A stretch of DNA of 64,000 nucleotides from positions 248,001 through 312,000 of the forward strand of contig NZ_JTJC03000002.1 in NCBI RefSeq assembly GCF_000817735.3. The letters run 5' to 3'. The notes below the pieces were generated by a model that saw nothing but the letters and a program-made list of their open reading frames with translations, was not told the origin of the DNA and searched no databases. The stretch is from Scytonema millei VB511283 (lineage in GTDB: Bacteria > Cyanobacteriota > Cyanobacteriia > Cyanobacteriales > Chroococcidiopsidaceae). Positions 36,083-45,041 of the stretch are shown here, piece after piece (the stretch's first letter is position 1; each line of letters begins with the position of its first letter). The translations under genes and the position numbers were made by a program.

Positions 36083-37864
36083 ATGCTGCCAACTCGCCTA
36101 TATCTGTTTTTTGCTGCTCAATATTTCAGCTGCGTGCTGACTTTTCCCGTGCTACTTTTTGCGATTGAAGCTCAAGCGCAAGATAAGCAAAACAATTCCT
36201 CAACACCAGCGCCGTCTTTAAGTCATTGTCCGCAAGCTTCACCTTACGGTACTGAACTTACTAGTTTGGCAACTCAGTTGCTTCAGACGACAAATTGGAC
36301 AGAGGATAAAACCAAACTCTTTGAGTTCCTTAGCTTGAAGTTGGGACCCCAATTAGCTGCCTATTTCAACTCCAGCCCTTACCCCAATATCAACGAAAGG
36401 GCAAAATTGGCAAAGGTTCCGATCTTGATGTATCACGACATCTTACCCAAAAAACAAGTCTTTTTTGATGTCACACCCCAAGAATTCGAGCAGCATCTTC
36501 AATTTATTAAACAACACGGTTTTACCCCCATCAGTTACGACCAACTCGTGATTCATCTGCGGACGGGTTTACCCTTGCCAGAAAAGCCGATTATGTTAAC
36601 GTTTGATGACGGCTACGGGGGACATTACGAATACGTTTATCCGTTGCTGAAAAAATATGGCTATCCAGCCGTGTTTTCTATTTATACTTTTGGGGTAGGC
36701 AACAACGTCGGTAGAAGCCATGTCAGTTGGGAACAACTGAAAGAAATGGCAGCCGATCCTTTAATTACTATTGCCGCTCACAGCGTCACCCATCCCGAAG
36801 ATTTGCGCCGCCTGTCCGACGACAAACTCCAAATGGAAGTGACTGAATCTAAACAGATTTTGGAAAATAAGCTAGATATACCGATCCGCTATTTTACGTA
36901 TCCGGCTGGGAGATATAACCAAAAAGTTGCCGCAGCAGTCAAGCAAGCTGGTTATCTATCAGCGCTGACGATGAACGACAACGACGAACGCTTTGCTGGC
37001 GACTCGGAAAGTTTACTTGCCATCGATCGCTTCGGTCAATCTAATTTAACACGGGCGATCGCCAACCCAGAATCTAGCATTCTCTCTCAAGCTTCAGGTG
37101 GCATGAAAATTCCCAACTGGGGGGGAGAATTCGATTTTTCTGCCAATGTCACCTTCAACAAAACCACCATCGATCGCACCTACTTGTTATTAATCTCTGG
37201 TGGTAGACCAATGACGATCCATGCGAAAAGCCGCTACCAAGTACCAGAGATTTTAGCCGATACTGCCGCAGTTGCGGGCGTGGATGGGGGCTTTTTCTCG
37301 CTCAAAGTCATCAATTCCAATATCATGATCGGTCCCGTACTGAGTCAAAAAGCGAATCATTTTGTCCCTGGTAATGCGAGTGAGAATCTTAGGCTTGCAG
37401 GTAGACCGTTAGTATTAATTGGTACTCAAGCAGTTAAATATATTCCCTTCGATCCCTTCTTACACAACACGCTAGAAGGAATTCAGGCGGAGATGCCAGA
37501 CGTAACAGATGCTTTTGTCGCTGCTGCTTGGCTGGTAAAAGACGGACAACCGCGATCGCGAGAGTCTTTTGGTAACTTATTTGGTTTTGATGCCGCGCGT
37601 CGTCGGGCTTTCTGGGGAATAAACCAGGCAGGACAGCCCACAATTGGCGTGGCTCCGAGAAATGTCGATGCTGTCAAGCTGGGTGCAGTATTAGCTAAAG
37701 CTGGGTTGCGAGATGCGGTGATGCTCGATTCTGGCGACAGTTCCTCTCTTGCTTACAAGGGTGAATTATTAGTCCCTTACACTCCTCGACCCGTGCCTCA
37801 CGTCGTCGCCTTGCTGCCACCAGACGGAGACGAGAAAGCTAATTGTTTGGTGGTAAAACGTTGA
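36083..37864 (+). CDS. Exported NodB-type polysaccharide deacetylase fused to a phosphodiester glycosidase domain
   Basis: 593 aa. A signal peptide ends near AIEAQAQ (about 32). The NodB deacetylase domain covers about 105-330: VPILMYHDILPKKQVFF, IMLTFDDGYGGHYEY (catalytic Asp and metal Asp), AAHSVTHPEDLRRL (two metal His) and FTYPAGRYNQKV. The C-terminal 350-590 region matches the phosphodiester-glycosidase (NAGPA/DUF2233) layout: GVDGGFFSLK, GRPLVLIG, WGINQAGQPTIGVA, AKAGLRDAVMLDSGDSSSLA and a late YTPRPVPHVVALLP. Such a fusion would remove acetyl groups and cleave a phosphodiester-linked sugar in the cell wall or exopolysaccharide. Substrate unknown. A second possible start with a longer leader is not supported. 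Confidence 0.85.
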   Translation: MLPTRLYLFFAAQYFSCVLTFPVLLFAIEAQAQDKQNNSSTPAPSLSHCPQASPYGTELTSLATQLLQTTNWTEDKTKLFEFLSLKLGPQLAAYFNSSPYPNINERAKLAKVPILMYHDILPKKQVFFDVTPQEFEQHLQFIKQHGFTPISYDQLVIHLRTGLPLPEKPIMLTFDDGYGGHYEYVYPLLKKYGYPAVFSIYTFGVGNNVGRSHVSWEQLKEMAADPLITIAAHSVTHPEDLRRLSDDKLQMEVTESKQILENKLDIPIRYFTYPAGRYNQKVAAAVKQAGYLSALTMNDNDERFAGDSESLLAIDRFGQSNLTRAIANPESSILSQASGGMKIPNWGGEFDFSANVTFNKTTIDRTYLLLISGGRPMTIHAKSRYQVPEILADTAAVAGVDGGFFSLKVINSNIMIGPVLSQKANHFVPGNASENLRLAGRPLVLIGTQAVKYIPFDPFLHNTLEGIQAEMPDVTDAFVAAAWLVKDGQPRSRESFGNLFGFDAARRRAFWGINQAGQPTIGVAPRNVDAVKLGAVLAKAGLRDAVMLDSGDSSSLAYKGELLVPYTPRPVPHVVALLPPDGDEKANCLVVKR

Positions 37865-37914
37865 AAGAGGGGCGACAAAAGGTAGACATCCCATCCACTG
37901 AAACTGTGCCTTGG

Positions 37915-37960
37915 AAGATCCCCCCAACCCCCCTTTTTAAGGGGGGCAACAGAGGGGTAG
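37915..37960. repeat. CCCCCCTTTTTAAGGGGGG palindrome, inverse copy of the one at 8278
   Basis: GATCCCCCCAACC precedes a palindrome at 37928-37946 and GGCAACAGAGGGG follows. It shares GATCCCCC and the six-C/six-G stem with 8278-8307. Sits just after the deacetylase stop and can double as its transcript end. Confidence 0.7.
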
Positions 37961-38050
37961 ATCTATACGTAAAGAGAAACAGAACAGAATGGCAAGGTTT
38001 GACAGCGATCGCAACAGACAAATATTGGTCACTGGTCACTGGTCACTGAT

Positions 38051-38725
38051 TTAGACTACGCCCCAACCAGGTGGCGGGAGAGCAACTTGATCTTCTGGTT
38101 TGGATTGAGAAACCCGCTGCATACTTGCCGATAGCCAGATAAACAGCTCTTTGAAGTTTAATCCTTGTAACTTTAAGGGGCTGCGGACAACAATTTGGCT
38201 CAAGCGCGTCATGTTGGCTGATTCTACCCCTACAGCAAAGAAAGCGACTCGCTTACCTGCCTCATCGTCGCGAATCCGCTGGGTGGCTTGGTCGATGATA
38301 CTGTCTGGCTCTCCTTGCGGTTCGCCATCCGTGATCAAAAACACCCAAGGACGATAATAATTCACGCCATTACTACGATATTGACCTTTACGGGCTTCGA
38401 TCATATCTAGCCCTTGGAGAATTGCCCCACCCATGTGAGTTAAACCTTGAGCTGATAGGCTAGGCGGTTCAAATATGTCAGCAGTGACGAAATCCTGAGC
38501 TACTTTCACGTCACTACCAAACGTGACGATCGCCACTTCAACCCGCTTGCGCGCTAAGTTATCTTGGTTGAGTTCCTCTTTGAAAGTGCGTAAACCCTCA
38601 TTGAGAGCGTCAATAGCTACTCCCTGCATGGAGCCAGAAGTATCTAACAGCAGGACGCACGGACAGCGCGGTTCTGGATTTTCGGCAAATTCCACCGCAT
38701 CTTCAAGTTTCAAAGCTTCAGCCAT
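38051..38725 (-). CDS. VWA-domain protein
   Basis: 224 aa, a single von Willebrand A domain without signal or membrane helix. The MIDAS motif is DTSGSM (CVLLLDTSGSMQGVAIDAL), the second Thr is in GLTHMGGAIL and the Asp in WVFLITDGEPQGEPDS, so it should bind a divalent metal and a partner protein. Family relatives in bacteria sit in TerY-like or phosphoprotein-phosphatase-linked modules, but none of those partners is adjacent here: neighbours are the convergent deacetylase and a SWIM protein. Cytoplasmic, function unknown. Confidence 0.88.
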   Translation of the reverse strand: MAEALKLEDAVEFAENPEPRCPCVLLLDTSGSMQGVAIDALNEGLRTFKEELNQDNLARKRVEVAIVTFGSDVKVAQDFVTADIFEPPSLSAQGLTHMGGAILQGLDMIEARKGQYRSNGVNYYRPWVFLITDGEPQGEPDSIIDQATQRIRDDEAGKRVAFFAVGVESANMTRLSQIVVRSPLKLQGLNFKELFIWLSASMQRVSQSKPEDQVALPPPGWGVV

Positions 38726-38957
38726 AGTTGAGCGAGAAAATAAACAACATTAAGATTTAAGACCTTAGTTTATTAAACGACGCGATCGCCATATATTCCA
38801 CCCATTGTCAGTTATTAGAGAGCAGAGAGCAGGGAGCAGGGAGCAGGGAAAAGACTGTCGTGTCTGGGATGCAGGGAAAGAAGTTGGCAGTTGGAATTAA
38901 CTGTGAATTGTGTATCCTCCTTGTCTCCCTCACTCCTCGCCCCTCACTCCTCACTCC

Positions 38958-39809
38958 TCATCCAGTACTCATCGCTGCGATCGCGGCTTGTTGGCTGGCT
39001 TGTTGGTAAATGTCAGTTAAGTATTTTTGTACCATTCCAGATGCAGTGGCATCACCTCGATCTCCTTCATCAGTCTCTAATTCTGCTACGGGAATTTCTC
39101 CTAAGACATCTAAAACCGTTTCGCCGCTGAGTGACGGTGCTATGACTACTAACGATGGGTCGAGGGATTCGTTGTATTGCCAAAATGAGGCAGTCGGGAG
39201 TCGGGAGCCGGGAGTGGCAGAGTGGGAGTCGGGAAATTTTGACTTTTGACTTTTAACTTTTGACTTTTCTTCTTGACTACGAAATTCTCTCAAAGAAGTA
39301 AGAACCTCATCCTTAGTGCGTCCCCGTAGTTGGAACAGAACAAACGGATCTTCGCTGAAGCGATCGCCTAGTTGATAGTAGACTGCGGCGACATGTTTGC
39401 AAGGGTTGGCTTTGTCAGGACAAGAACAGCGACTTTTGACTTCTGATAGGGTAAAAGGAAACAATGATAAACCATTGGCAGTAAAAACTTCTTCAATATT
39501 TTGCGGCATTTCTCCTGCTAGTAATTTGGCTGCATAAACCGCTTTTTGGGACATGGTTTCTACAACATATCCCCACTGTTCGTCATCAAATTTTTCTAAA
39601 TATAGTGAAACTTTGTATGGTTCTGGGTCTGTACCTTGCACCCGTGCTAATACTTGAGAGCCTTCAAATTTGATACTTAAAATATTTCCTTGTCGTGCAT
39701 AAGTCCGACCGCGTTCTAACCGTTTTTTAAACCGATAGGAATCTAATAGATCTAACCAGCGTTGCGACCACCATTCTCGACTAGCTTGAAAGCTTTGGCT
39801 CGTTGTCAT
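38958..39809 (-). CDS. SWIM zinc-finger protein, partner of the SNF2 ATPase
   Basis: 283 aa. The SWIM motif CxCx(n)CxH is in SRCSCPDKANPCKHVAAVYY (about 154-173). N-terminal FKKRLERGRTYARQGNILSI is typical of SWIM proteins that accompany SNF2 helicases. About residues 180-210 ([25 protein letters not shown]) are translated from AAAAGTC and GGGAGTC STRR units, so an insertion of repeat DNA is tolerated in the linker. It starts 48 bp downstream of the SNF2 gene stop, same strand. Probably DNA- or protein-binding accessory to the helicase. Confidence 0.87.
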   Translation of the reverse strand: MTTSQSFQASREWWSQRWLDLLDSYRFKKRLERGRTYARQGNILSIKFEGSQVLARVQGTDPEPYKVSLYLEKFDDEQWGYVVETMSQKAVYAAKLLAGEMPQNIEEVFTANGLSLFPFTLSEVKSRCSCPDKANPCKHVAAVYYQLGDRFSEDPFVLFQLRGRTKDEVLTSLREFRSQEEKSKVKSQKSKFPDSHSATPGSRLPTASFWQYNESLDPSLVVIAPSLSGETVLDVLGEIPVAELETDEGDRGDATASGMVQKYLTDIYQQASQQAAIAAMSTG

Positions 39810-39856
39810 TCTGCTTCCTCCTATCTTCCTTAATGCTAAATGCGTTTTAACGCACC

Positions 39857-42800
39857 CTATGACTGCTCTTCGTCTTCTTCAATAACAGCATTGCGTTCTA
39901 GCACGAGTAATTGTCGCAATTGATCTGTATCTAATTCAGTCAACCAATTTTCACCTGCACCTACTACTTGCTCTGCTAAGGCTTTTTTACTTTCAATCAT
40001 GTCGTTAATTTTCTCTTCCAACGTCCCCGTACACACAAATTTGTGAACTTGAACATTGCGAGTTTGTCCGATCCGAAATACCCGATCTGTGGCTTGATTT
40101 TCTACGGCTGGATTCCACCAGCGATCGAAGTGAAATACATGATTTGCCCGTGTTAAATTTAATCCAGTTCCCCCGGCTTTGAGAGATAAAATCATCACGG
40201 GTGGTCCTTGCGGATCGTGCTGGAAGCGATCGATCATTTCCTCTCTTTGTTTCTTGGAAGTACTACCATAGAGGAAAAATATTTCTCGACCTAACTTTTG
40301 TTCTAAATGCGGTTTTAACAATTTTCCCCATTCTGCAAATTGAGTGAAAATTAAAGCGCGATCGCCTTCTGAAATCGCTTCTTCTAACATCTCTTGTAGC
40401 CGAATGAGTTTGCTCGATCGCTGCGGTTCTTTGAGTGTTGTTTCTTTTAAGAATTGCCCGGGATGATTGCACAGTTGCTTTAATTTCACCAACAAAGCTA
40501 AAATCATTCCTCGGCGTTGAATTCCATCAGCAGCATCAATTTCAGCTAAGGATGTTTCAACTAATTGTTCGTACAGTTTTGCCTGTTCGGGAGATAAACC
40601 ACAAAATTCAGTCATCTCCTGTTTTTCAGGCAAATCTTGAATAATACTGCGATCGCTCTTGAGTCGCCGCAAAATAAAAGGCTGAACTAGCGATCGCAAT
40701 GTTTTTAAAGAAGCCGCATCGCCATATTTCTCAATTGGAATTGCAAATCGTCGTTGAAAGAATTGCCGTTGTCCTAAATAACCAGGATTGATAAAATCTA
40801 GAATTGACCACAATTCTTGCAATCTATTTTCTACCGGCGTACCCGTCAAAGCAAAGCGAAATTGGGCTTCTAACTGACGCACTGCTTGAGATTGCTTAGC
40901 TTCAGAATTTTTGATATTTTGCGCTTCATCTAAAACAATCCCTTGCCAAGAAACACTTTGGTGAGTTTTTACATCGCGCTGTATCAAAGCATAGCTGGTA
41001 ATAACTAAATCCTTACCTGTGACAGTTTGCTCAAATGTCTTGCCTTTTGGTCTTTTATCGCCGTGATACATGAAAACTTTTAACTGCGGAGCAAATTTTC
41101 TCACCTCCCGTTCCCAGTTCCCCAATACAGAAGTAGGACAAACTAGTAAAGTTGGTTTTTCTAATGCTTTTTGTTGCTTGAGATTAAGTAGAAAAGCGAT
41201 GAACTGGATCGTTTTTCCCAGTCCCATATCGTCCGCCAGACACGCACCTAAGCCCCAGCGTTCGAGGAAACTCAACCACCCCGCACCCCGTGCTTGATAG
41301 GGGCGCAATTCGCCGCGAAAGCCCTCTGGCGTGGCTAAAGGCGCGATCGCTTGGTTATCTGTCAGCGCTGTCATTAATTCTTGTAGCGCCCCCGATGCTT
41401 CAAAACTGACGACAGGAAGCTTTTCAATCGTCTGCGTGTCGCCCGTACTCAATCGCAAAGCATCTTCCAGACTTAAATTCAACTTATCTTTACGCGCTGT
41501 AAAGAAAGCTTGGGCGGTTTTGATATCTTGGGGACGCAATTCCACCCACTCACCATTAATTTCTACGAGGGGGCTATTTAACTTCACCAAGCGATCGAAT
41601 TCTGCTTTCGATAAAGTTTGCCCGCCGATCGCCAATTCCCATTTAAAATTCAGTAAGCTTTGCAATCCCAAGCGATCGCTTTTTTTCGGAGTCGTAGCAC
41701 TAATTTTTAATCCTAAACGATTTGCCCAACCCTCGCGCTCTAAACTAGAGGGTAAAATCACACCCAAACCGCTATCCTCAAATCGCCATACGACTGATTT
41801 AATAAATTCGTATGCTTGTAGGGGATTGAGGCTACAAGATTGAGGAAATGGTTGTTCTAAACTGGGTGCAATTAGAGGATAAAGTCTTGAAGCTAATCCT
41901 AAACCCCTTAGTAAAGTTTCCTGCGGTTGCGAAATCGTGCGCTCGCGATATTCTAAGTTAGTAACTGAATGCTGCCAAATTGTGGCTGCATCAATGATAA
42001 ATTCGGGCGTGTCTACTGCTTGTAGATAGTAACTTAGAGTCCAATTATTCTTACCTTCAGTTGGAGGAGATAACTGGAAACAAGTCCGAAATAGACTTCG
42101 CCCTTCTAATTGATATTGGATTGGTGCAGTCCAAGCTTTGACGATCGCTTCTAGGCGTTCTAATTGTGCTGGTTCTGCTGGTATTTTTGCGTCAGCAGTT
42201 AAACTTTGCAACCATTCTTTAAGAGGTGAAGGTACGGTTGGTAAAGAATTATTTTGCACATTTTGCTGCGCGTTCGCTCTGACTTGTGCGTCAATTGTAC
42301 TGTTGAGAAAATCTAAGATTAATTCTTGTGGCGGCGATGGAAATTTGATTTTTAGGGGCGCACAGCCGTGCGCCCCTAAAATTGTTGTATTCTGATAAGA
42401 ACAACAAATCGCAGGCATTGCTTTAGCAAACTTTGCCAACCGTGAGGAATCGATCGCACTGTCGAGGAGCGATTGCCAACGAGCAATAATGTTGTTAGGA
42501 TCGTGATTTTCTTGGCTTAAAGTAGGAACAAATTTGCCTCGACTGAGTAAATCTAAACTCCATCGCGCTACTTGCGACCAAAAACGTAAATCGCCTCCTA
42601 TCCATGAGTTTTCTGGGCGATCGACGGCTAAAGGTAGTGATGTTAAAAAGGCGATCGCTTCTTGCGGTTTTAGATAAAACCCTTCAACTTCCCACGGATA
42701 TAAAACTTGAGTTTTTGTGATTTCTTGCTCGTCGGTTTCTTCAGCGATTGGAACAGAATACAGCGGACGAACCAAGATTGTTTTCTGTTGCTGAGTTTCT

Positions 42801-43096
42801 ATGCTTGGTAAAGCAATAGTTTGGCTTAAAGTTGGTAGGTCAATTGGTAAGATTTCGCTATTTTTCGGCGATCGCCCCTGCTTTTGCTCGGATAGAGATA
42901 AAGATTTAGGAATGGCAATATCTGAGCCACGCCACCATTCTAATAGTTCGTGAGCTGTCATTGCTAAAGGGTGAACGGGAACGTCTGTAGCCGAGTTTAT
43001 CTCGATATCTCCTACTAAAGAACGCCAAACTTCACCCCAAACAAATAGATAGCTTTGCTGTTCTTTTTCGATCCAATTACAGTGTAAAATTGCCAT
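39857..43096 (-). CDS. SNF2-family DNA-dependent ATPase/helicase
   Basis: 1079 aa. The N-terminal 570 residues are a bacterial SNF2-associated region. The motor follows: motif I DDMGLGKTIQFIAFLL (about 620), Ia LLVCPTSVLGNWEREV, II DEAQNIKN, III LTGTPVENRLQELWSI, then the second RecA lobe with SEGDRALIFTQFAEWGKLL, VMILSLKAGGTGLNLTRANH and ATDRVFRIGQTRNVQVHKF. All motifs look intact. Translocates on double-stranded DNA to remodel protein-DNA complexes. A 32-bp palindrome (42350-42381) is inserted in frame in the N-terminal part, encoding TTILGAHGCAPLKI. It forms an operon-like pair with the SWIM gene. Confidence 0.93.
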   Translation of the reverse strand: MAILHCNWIEKEQQSYLFVWGEVWRSLVGDIEINSATDVPVHPLAMTAHELLEWWRGSDIAIPKSLSLSEQKQGRSPKNSEILPIDLPTLSQTIALPSIETQQQKTILVRPLYSVPIAEETDEQEITKTQVLYPWEVEGFYLKPQEAIAFLTSLPLAVDRPENSWIGGDLRFWSQVARWSLDLLSRGKFVPTLSQENHDPNNIIARWQSLLDSAIDSSRLAKFAKAMPAICCSYQNTTILGAHGCAPLKIKFPSPPQELILDFLNSTIDAQVRANAQQNVQNNSLPTVPSPLKEWLQSLTADAKIPAEPAQLERLEAIVKAWTAPIQYQLEGRSLFRTCFQLSPPTEGKNNWTLSYYLQAVDTPEFIIDAATIWQHSVTNLEYRERTISQPQETLLRGLGLASRLYPLIAPSLEQPFPQSCSLNPLQAYEFIKSVVWRFEDSGLGVILPSSLEREGWANRLGLKISATTPKKSDRLGLQSLLNFKWELAIGGQTLSKAEFDRLVKLNSPLVEINGEWVELRPQDIKTAQAFFTARKDKLNLSLEDALRLSTGDTQTIEKLPVVSFEASGALQELMTALTDNQAIAPLATPEGFRGELRPYQARGAGWLSFLERWGLGACLADDMGLGKTIQFIAFLLNLKQQKALEKPTLLVCPTSVLGNWEREVRKFAPQLKVFMYHGDKRPKGKTFEQTVTGKDLVITSYALIQRDVKTHQSVSWQGIVLDEAQNIKNSEAKQSQAVRQLEAQFRFALTGTPVENRLQELWSILDFINPGYLGQRQFFQRRFAIPIEKYGDAASLKTLRSLVQPFILRRLKSDRSIIQDLPEKQEMTEFCGLSPEQAKLYEQLVETSLAEIDAADGIQRRGMILALLVKLKQLCNHPGQFLKETTLKEPQRSSKLIRLQEMLEEAISEGDRALIFTQFAEWGKLLKPHLEQKLGREIFFLYGSTSKKQREEMIDRFQHDPQGPPVMILSLKAGGTGLNLTRANHVFHFDRWWNPAVENQATDRVFRIGQTRNVQVHKFVCTGTLEEKINDMIESKKALAEQVVGAGENWLTELDTDQLRQLLVLERNAVIEEDEEQS
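42350..42381. repeat. Palindromic repeat in frame inside the SNF2 gene
   Basis: TTTTAGGGGCGCAC (42350-42363), loop AGCC, GTGCGCCCCTAAAA (42368-42381): a perfect 14-bp stem. A related palindrome with the same GGGGCGCACAGC core is intergenic at 45904-45935. Here it adds about ten codons in frame without a stop. Confidence 0.85.
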
Positions 43097-43250
43097 ATGT
43101 TCGACGAGTCAATCTGCACCAAGCTGATGAATTGTATTTTAGGCTGAATAACTTATTTTAGAAGAAATATAATTATTTTTGTGGTGACGCGATCGCAGAA
43201 ACCTGATGGAGCATTATCATAGCTTAGCGGAGTTCTCGGACTCCTGCACT

Positions 43251-43327
43251 TACCCACTCTACCAAGAGGCAATCGCATTTGAAACCCGCGCTTGTCGGGT
43301 TTTGCCTGTATAGAATTCAATTCGCCC
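43251..43327 (+). repeat. Left boundary repeat R2: decayed HIP1 unit plus hairpin
   Basis: CTCTACCAAGAGGCAATCGC (43257-43276) resembles a unit of the 27-bp arrays with one changed base in the HIP1 octamer. It leads via ATTT into GAAACCCGCG, a hairpin with CGGGTTTTG (43282-43303), then CCTGTATA and GAATTCAATTCGCCC. The same order and orientation occur at 47974-48036 on the other side of the toxin-antitoxin block. Located between SNF2 and the GNAT toxin gene. Confidence 0.75.
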
Positions 43328-43338
43328 ACTTTCTCTTC

Positions 43339-43860
43339 TCAATCAAACCCCCTCAAAATAGTCTCTATTGGTAGAAAGAGCGATCGCTCGTTATCTTGAA
43401 AGGGAATAAACTCGTGCTTAAGATAAAATGCCTTTGCTATCAAATCTAGGACATCAACTCTCACTGCATATATGCCTATTTCCTGAGAGGCTCGCACGGC
43501 ACGGAATAAGGCATTTACTAAAAGTTCTCTACCCAAACCTTGTTCTTGCACCGCTCTATCTACAGCTAACTTACCTATCAATACTGCGGGAATCGGATAA
43601 GCAGGTATTTGACGCTTGAACTCATTTGACACAGATTCATATTCTATGACACTGGAGCTGATGGTGTAGTAGCCATCAACTTTCAACCCTCCACATGTAG
43701 AGACTGCTACAAAAGTTTTAGCTATTCCCTTCAAATGATTTTGTCGGGCATATTTTTTCAAATATTCGTTTAATACGGGATAACCGCAATCAAAGGAATC
43801 TCTTTGGTACTTCTTATCTATGGGCAAAAAATTCCATCGCCTCTCGACATCACTCTCCAT
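43339..43860 (-). CDS. GNAT-type acetyltransferase toxin (TacT-like)
   Basis: 173 aa. Toxins of this family acetylate aminoacyl-tRNA. Typical blocks: FDCGYPVLNEYLKKYARQNH near the N-terminus, GYYTISSSVI, the acetyl-CoA loop IGKLAVDRAVQEQGLGRELL (Q/RxxGxG/A: QEQGLG) and FYLKHEFIPFQDNERSLFLP at the C-terminus. Overlaps the preceding DUF1778 antitoxin gene by 11 bp. First module of the toxin-antitoxin block, transcribed leftward. Confidence 0.92.
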   Translation of the reverse strand: MESDVERRWNFLPIDKKYQRDSFDCGYPVLNEYLKKYARQNHLKGIAKTFVAVSTCGGLKVDGYYTISSSVIEYESVSNEFKRQIPAYPIPAVLIGKLAVDRAVQEQGLGRELLVNALFRAVRASQEIGIYAVRVDVLDLIAKAFYLKHEFIPFQDNERSLFLPIETILRGFD

Positions 43861-44134
43861 ACTTTTCTCTATATCGAGCGATCGCAGATTTCAGCTTTCC
43901 CTTCAGTGCGGGTGGATTTTCCATCACTGACATAAATAGATCGCGATCGCGGTCTGATAGTACTAGCCTTTCATGAGAGTCTACATCCTGTTTAGCAGCT
44001 GGTAGAACGTGCAATAAGGTGTAGGCACTTACAGAAACTCCTTTTAGGGTAGCTGCACGCTCCAATAGCTCCTTTTGTTCTTGAGTTACCCGCAGATCGA
44101 TTCTGTTATCTTTTATTCTGGTTTTGTCTGACAT
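43850..44134 (-). CDS. DUF1778 ribbon-helix-helix antitoxin (TacA-like)
   Basis: 94 aa. RIDLRVTQEQKELLERAATL is the ribbon-helix-helix DNA-binding part; VSVSAYTLLHVLPAAKQ and a C-terminal LSDRDRDLFMSVMENPPALK segment bind the acetyltransferase. Autoregulates the operon in known systems; the promoter would lie in 44135-44205, next to a 27-bp HIP1 array that starts at 44206. Confidence 0.92.
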   Translation of the reverse strand: MSDKTRIKDNRIDLRVTQEQKELLERAATLKGVSVSAYTLLHVLPAAKQDVDSHERLVLSDRDRDLFMSVMENPPALKGKLKSAIARYREKYGE

Positions 44135-44205
44135 AGCGATGACTTAGCTCAGCTTCGCTTGCAATTATGTTCTTTATACGGACATTGTACACACAGAAGT
44201 CATGA

Positions 44206-44286
44206 GCGATCGCATCCCGGCTACACCAAAGGGCGATCGCATTTCCGCTTCACTAACAGGCGATCGCACTCCTACTTCACCACAAG
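44206..44286. repeat. 27-bp HIP1 minisatellite, array A (3 units)
   Basis: GCGATCGC begins at 44206, 44233 and 44260, exactly 27 bp apart. The 19-nt parts between octamers are similar, not unique: they end ACCAAAGG, ACTAACAG and ACCACAAG. The array lies in the divergent space between the DUF1778/GNAT and BrnT modules. Confidence 0.9.
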
Positions 44287-44384
44287 GTGCAATTTGTTTT
44301 TTACATTAGCGTTGTCTGACATAATTAGTCTGGAGTGTTAAACCCGATTTAACACGAAATGGTGTTGAGGAATTCAGTTTTTAG

Positions 44385-44666
44385 ATGATTGAGGGCTTTG
44401 AGTGGGATGAAAACAAGGCGCAGCAGAATTTAGTTAAGCATAATATCTCGTTTGTAGAAGCCACAACAGTATTTCTCGACTCACTTTCGATCTCGATTGA
44501 CGATCCCAACCATTCGCAGAGCGAACAGAGATATATAATTATCGGCTCTTCCAACCGAGGACGGCTGTTGGTTGTCGTATTCGTCGATCGGGGGGACAAT
44601 ATTCGTATCATCAGCGCCCGAAGAGCTACAGGTTATGAACGCAGAACCTACGAAGAAAGTACCTAA
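44385..44666 (+). CDS. brnT: BrnT-type ribonuclease toxin
   Basis: 93 aa. FEWDENKAQQNLVKHNISF is the BrnT signature, followed by ATTVFLDSLSISIDD, RYIIIGSSNRGRLLVVVF and IRIISARRATGYERRTYEE, where the R-R and Y-E residues match the RNase-like core. Overlaps the downstream antitoxin candidate by 32 bp. Only rightward module in the block. Confidence 0.92.
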   Translation: MIEGFEWDENKAQQNLVKHNISFVEATTVFLDSLSISIDDPNHSQSEQRYIIIGSSNRGRLLVVVFVDRGDNIRIISARRATGYERRTYEEST

Positions 44667-44877
44667 ACCTTCCCAAGATGAAAAGACTAACTCAGATTTA
44701 GACCTACGTGATGAGTACGATTTTCGAGGTGGAGTGCGAGGCAAGTATACACATCGGTTGGCAAGAGGCATCCAACGAAACATGGTTCCAGAACATGCGC
44801 GAGAAACATGGGATGCAGAGCAAGCCGTTTATGGGGAACTCATCTCTCGACCTGAGAGCAGGGCAGAAGAAGACTGA
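44635..44877 (+). CDS. BrnA-like antitoxin candidate, divergent
   Basis: 80 aa from ATG 44635, inside the 3' end of brnT. LDLRDEYDFRGGVRGKYTHR is the piece shared by cyanobacterial BrnT-partner antitoxins. The rest (NMVPEHARETWDAEQAVYGE) is only loosely like the usual VVLLEPDVAxxFPDxxxVNxAL ending and may have undergone frame or sequence drift. A competing frame at 44708-44890 has no family resemblance. Likely still an antitoxin, as brnT is intact. Confidence 0.65.
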   Translation: MNAEPTKKVPKPSQDEKTNSDLDLRDEYDFRGGVRGKYTHRLARGIQRNMVPEHARETWDAEQAVYGELISRPESRAEED

Positions 44878-44910
44878 GTTACTGGACTAAGCATCGTTAT
44901 TCTTGTGCAA

Positions 44911-44999
44911 GCGATCGCACTTCCACTTTACCAACAGGCGATCGCGTTTCTACTTCACTAAAGGGCGATCGCATTTCTACTCTACCAACAGGCGATCGC
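44911..44999. repeat. 27-bp HIP1 minisatellite, array B (4 octamers)
   Basis: GCGATCGC at 44911, 44938, 44965 and 44992. Unit ends alternate ACCAACAG, ACTAAAGG, ACCAACAG. Located between the converging ends of the BrnT and DUF3368 modules. Confidence 0.9.
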
Positions 45000-45041
45000 G
45001 CTATTAAAAAATCGCTTTTCTAAAGTTGTAGTTCAGACGAA

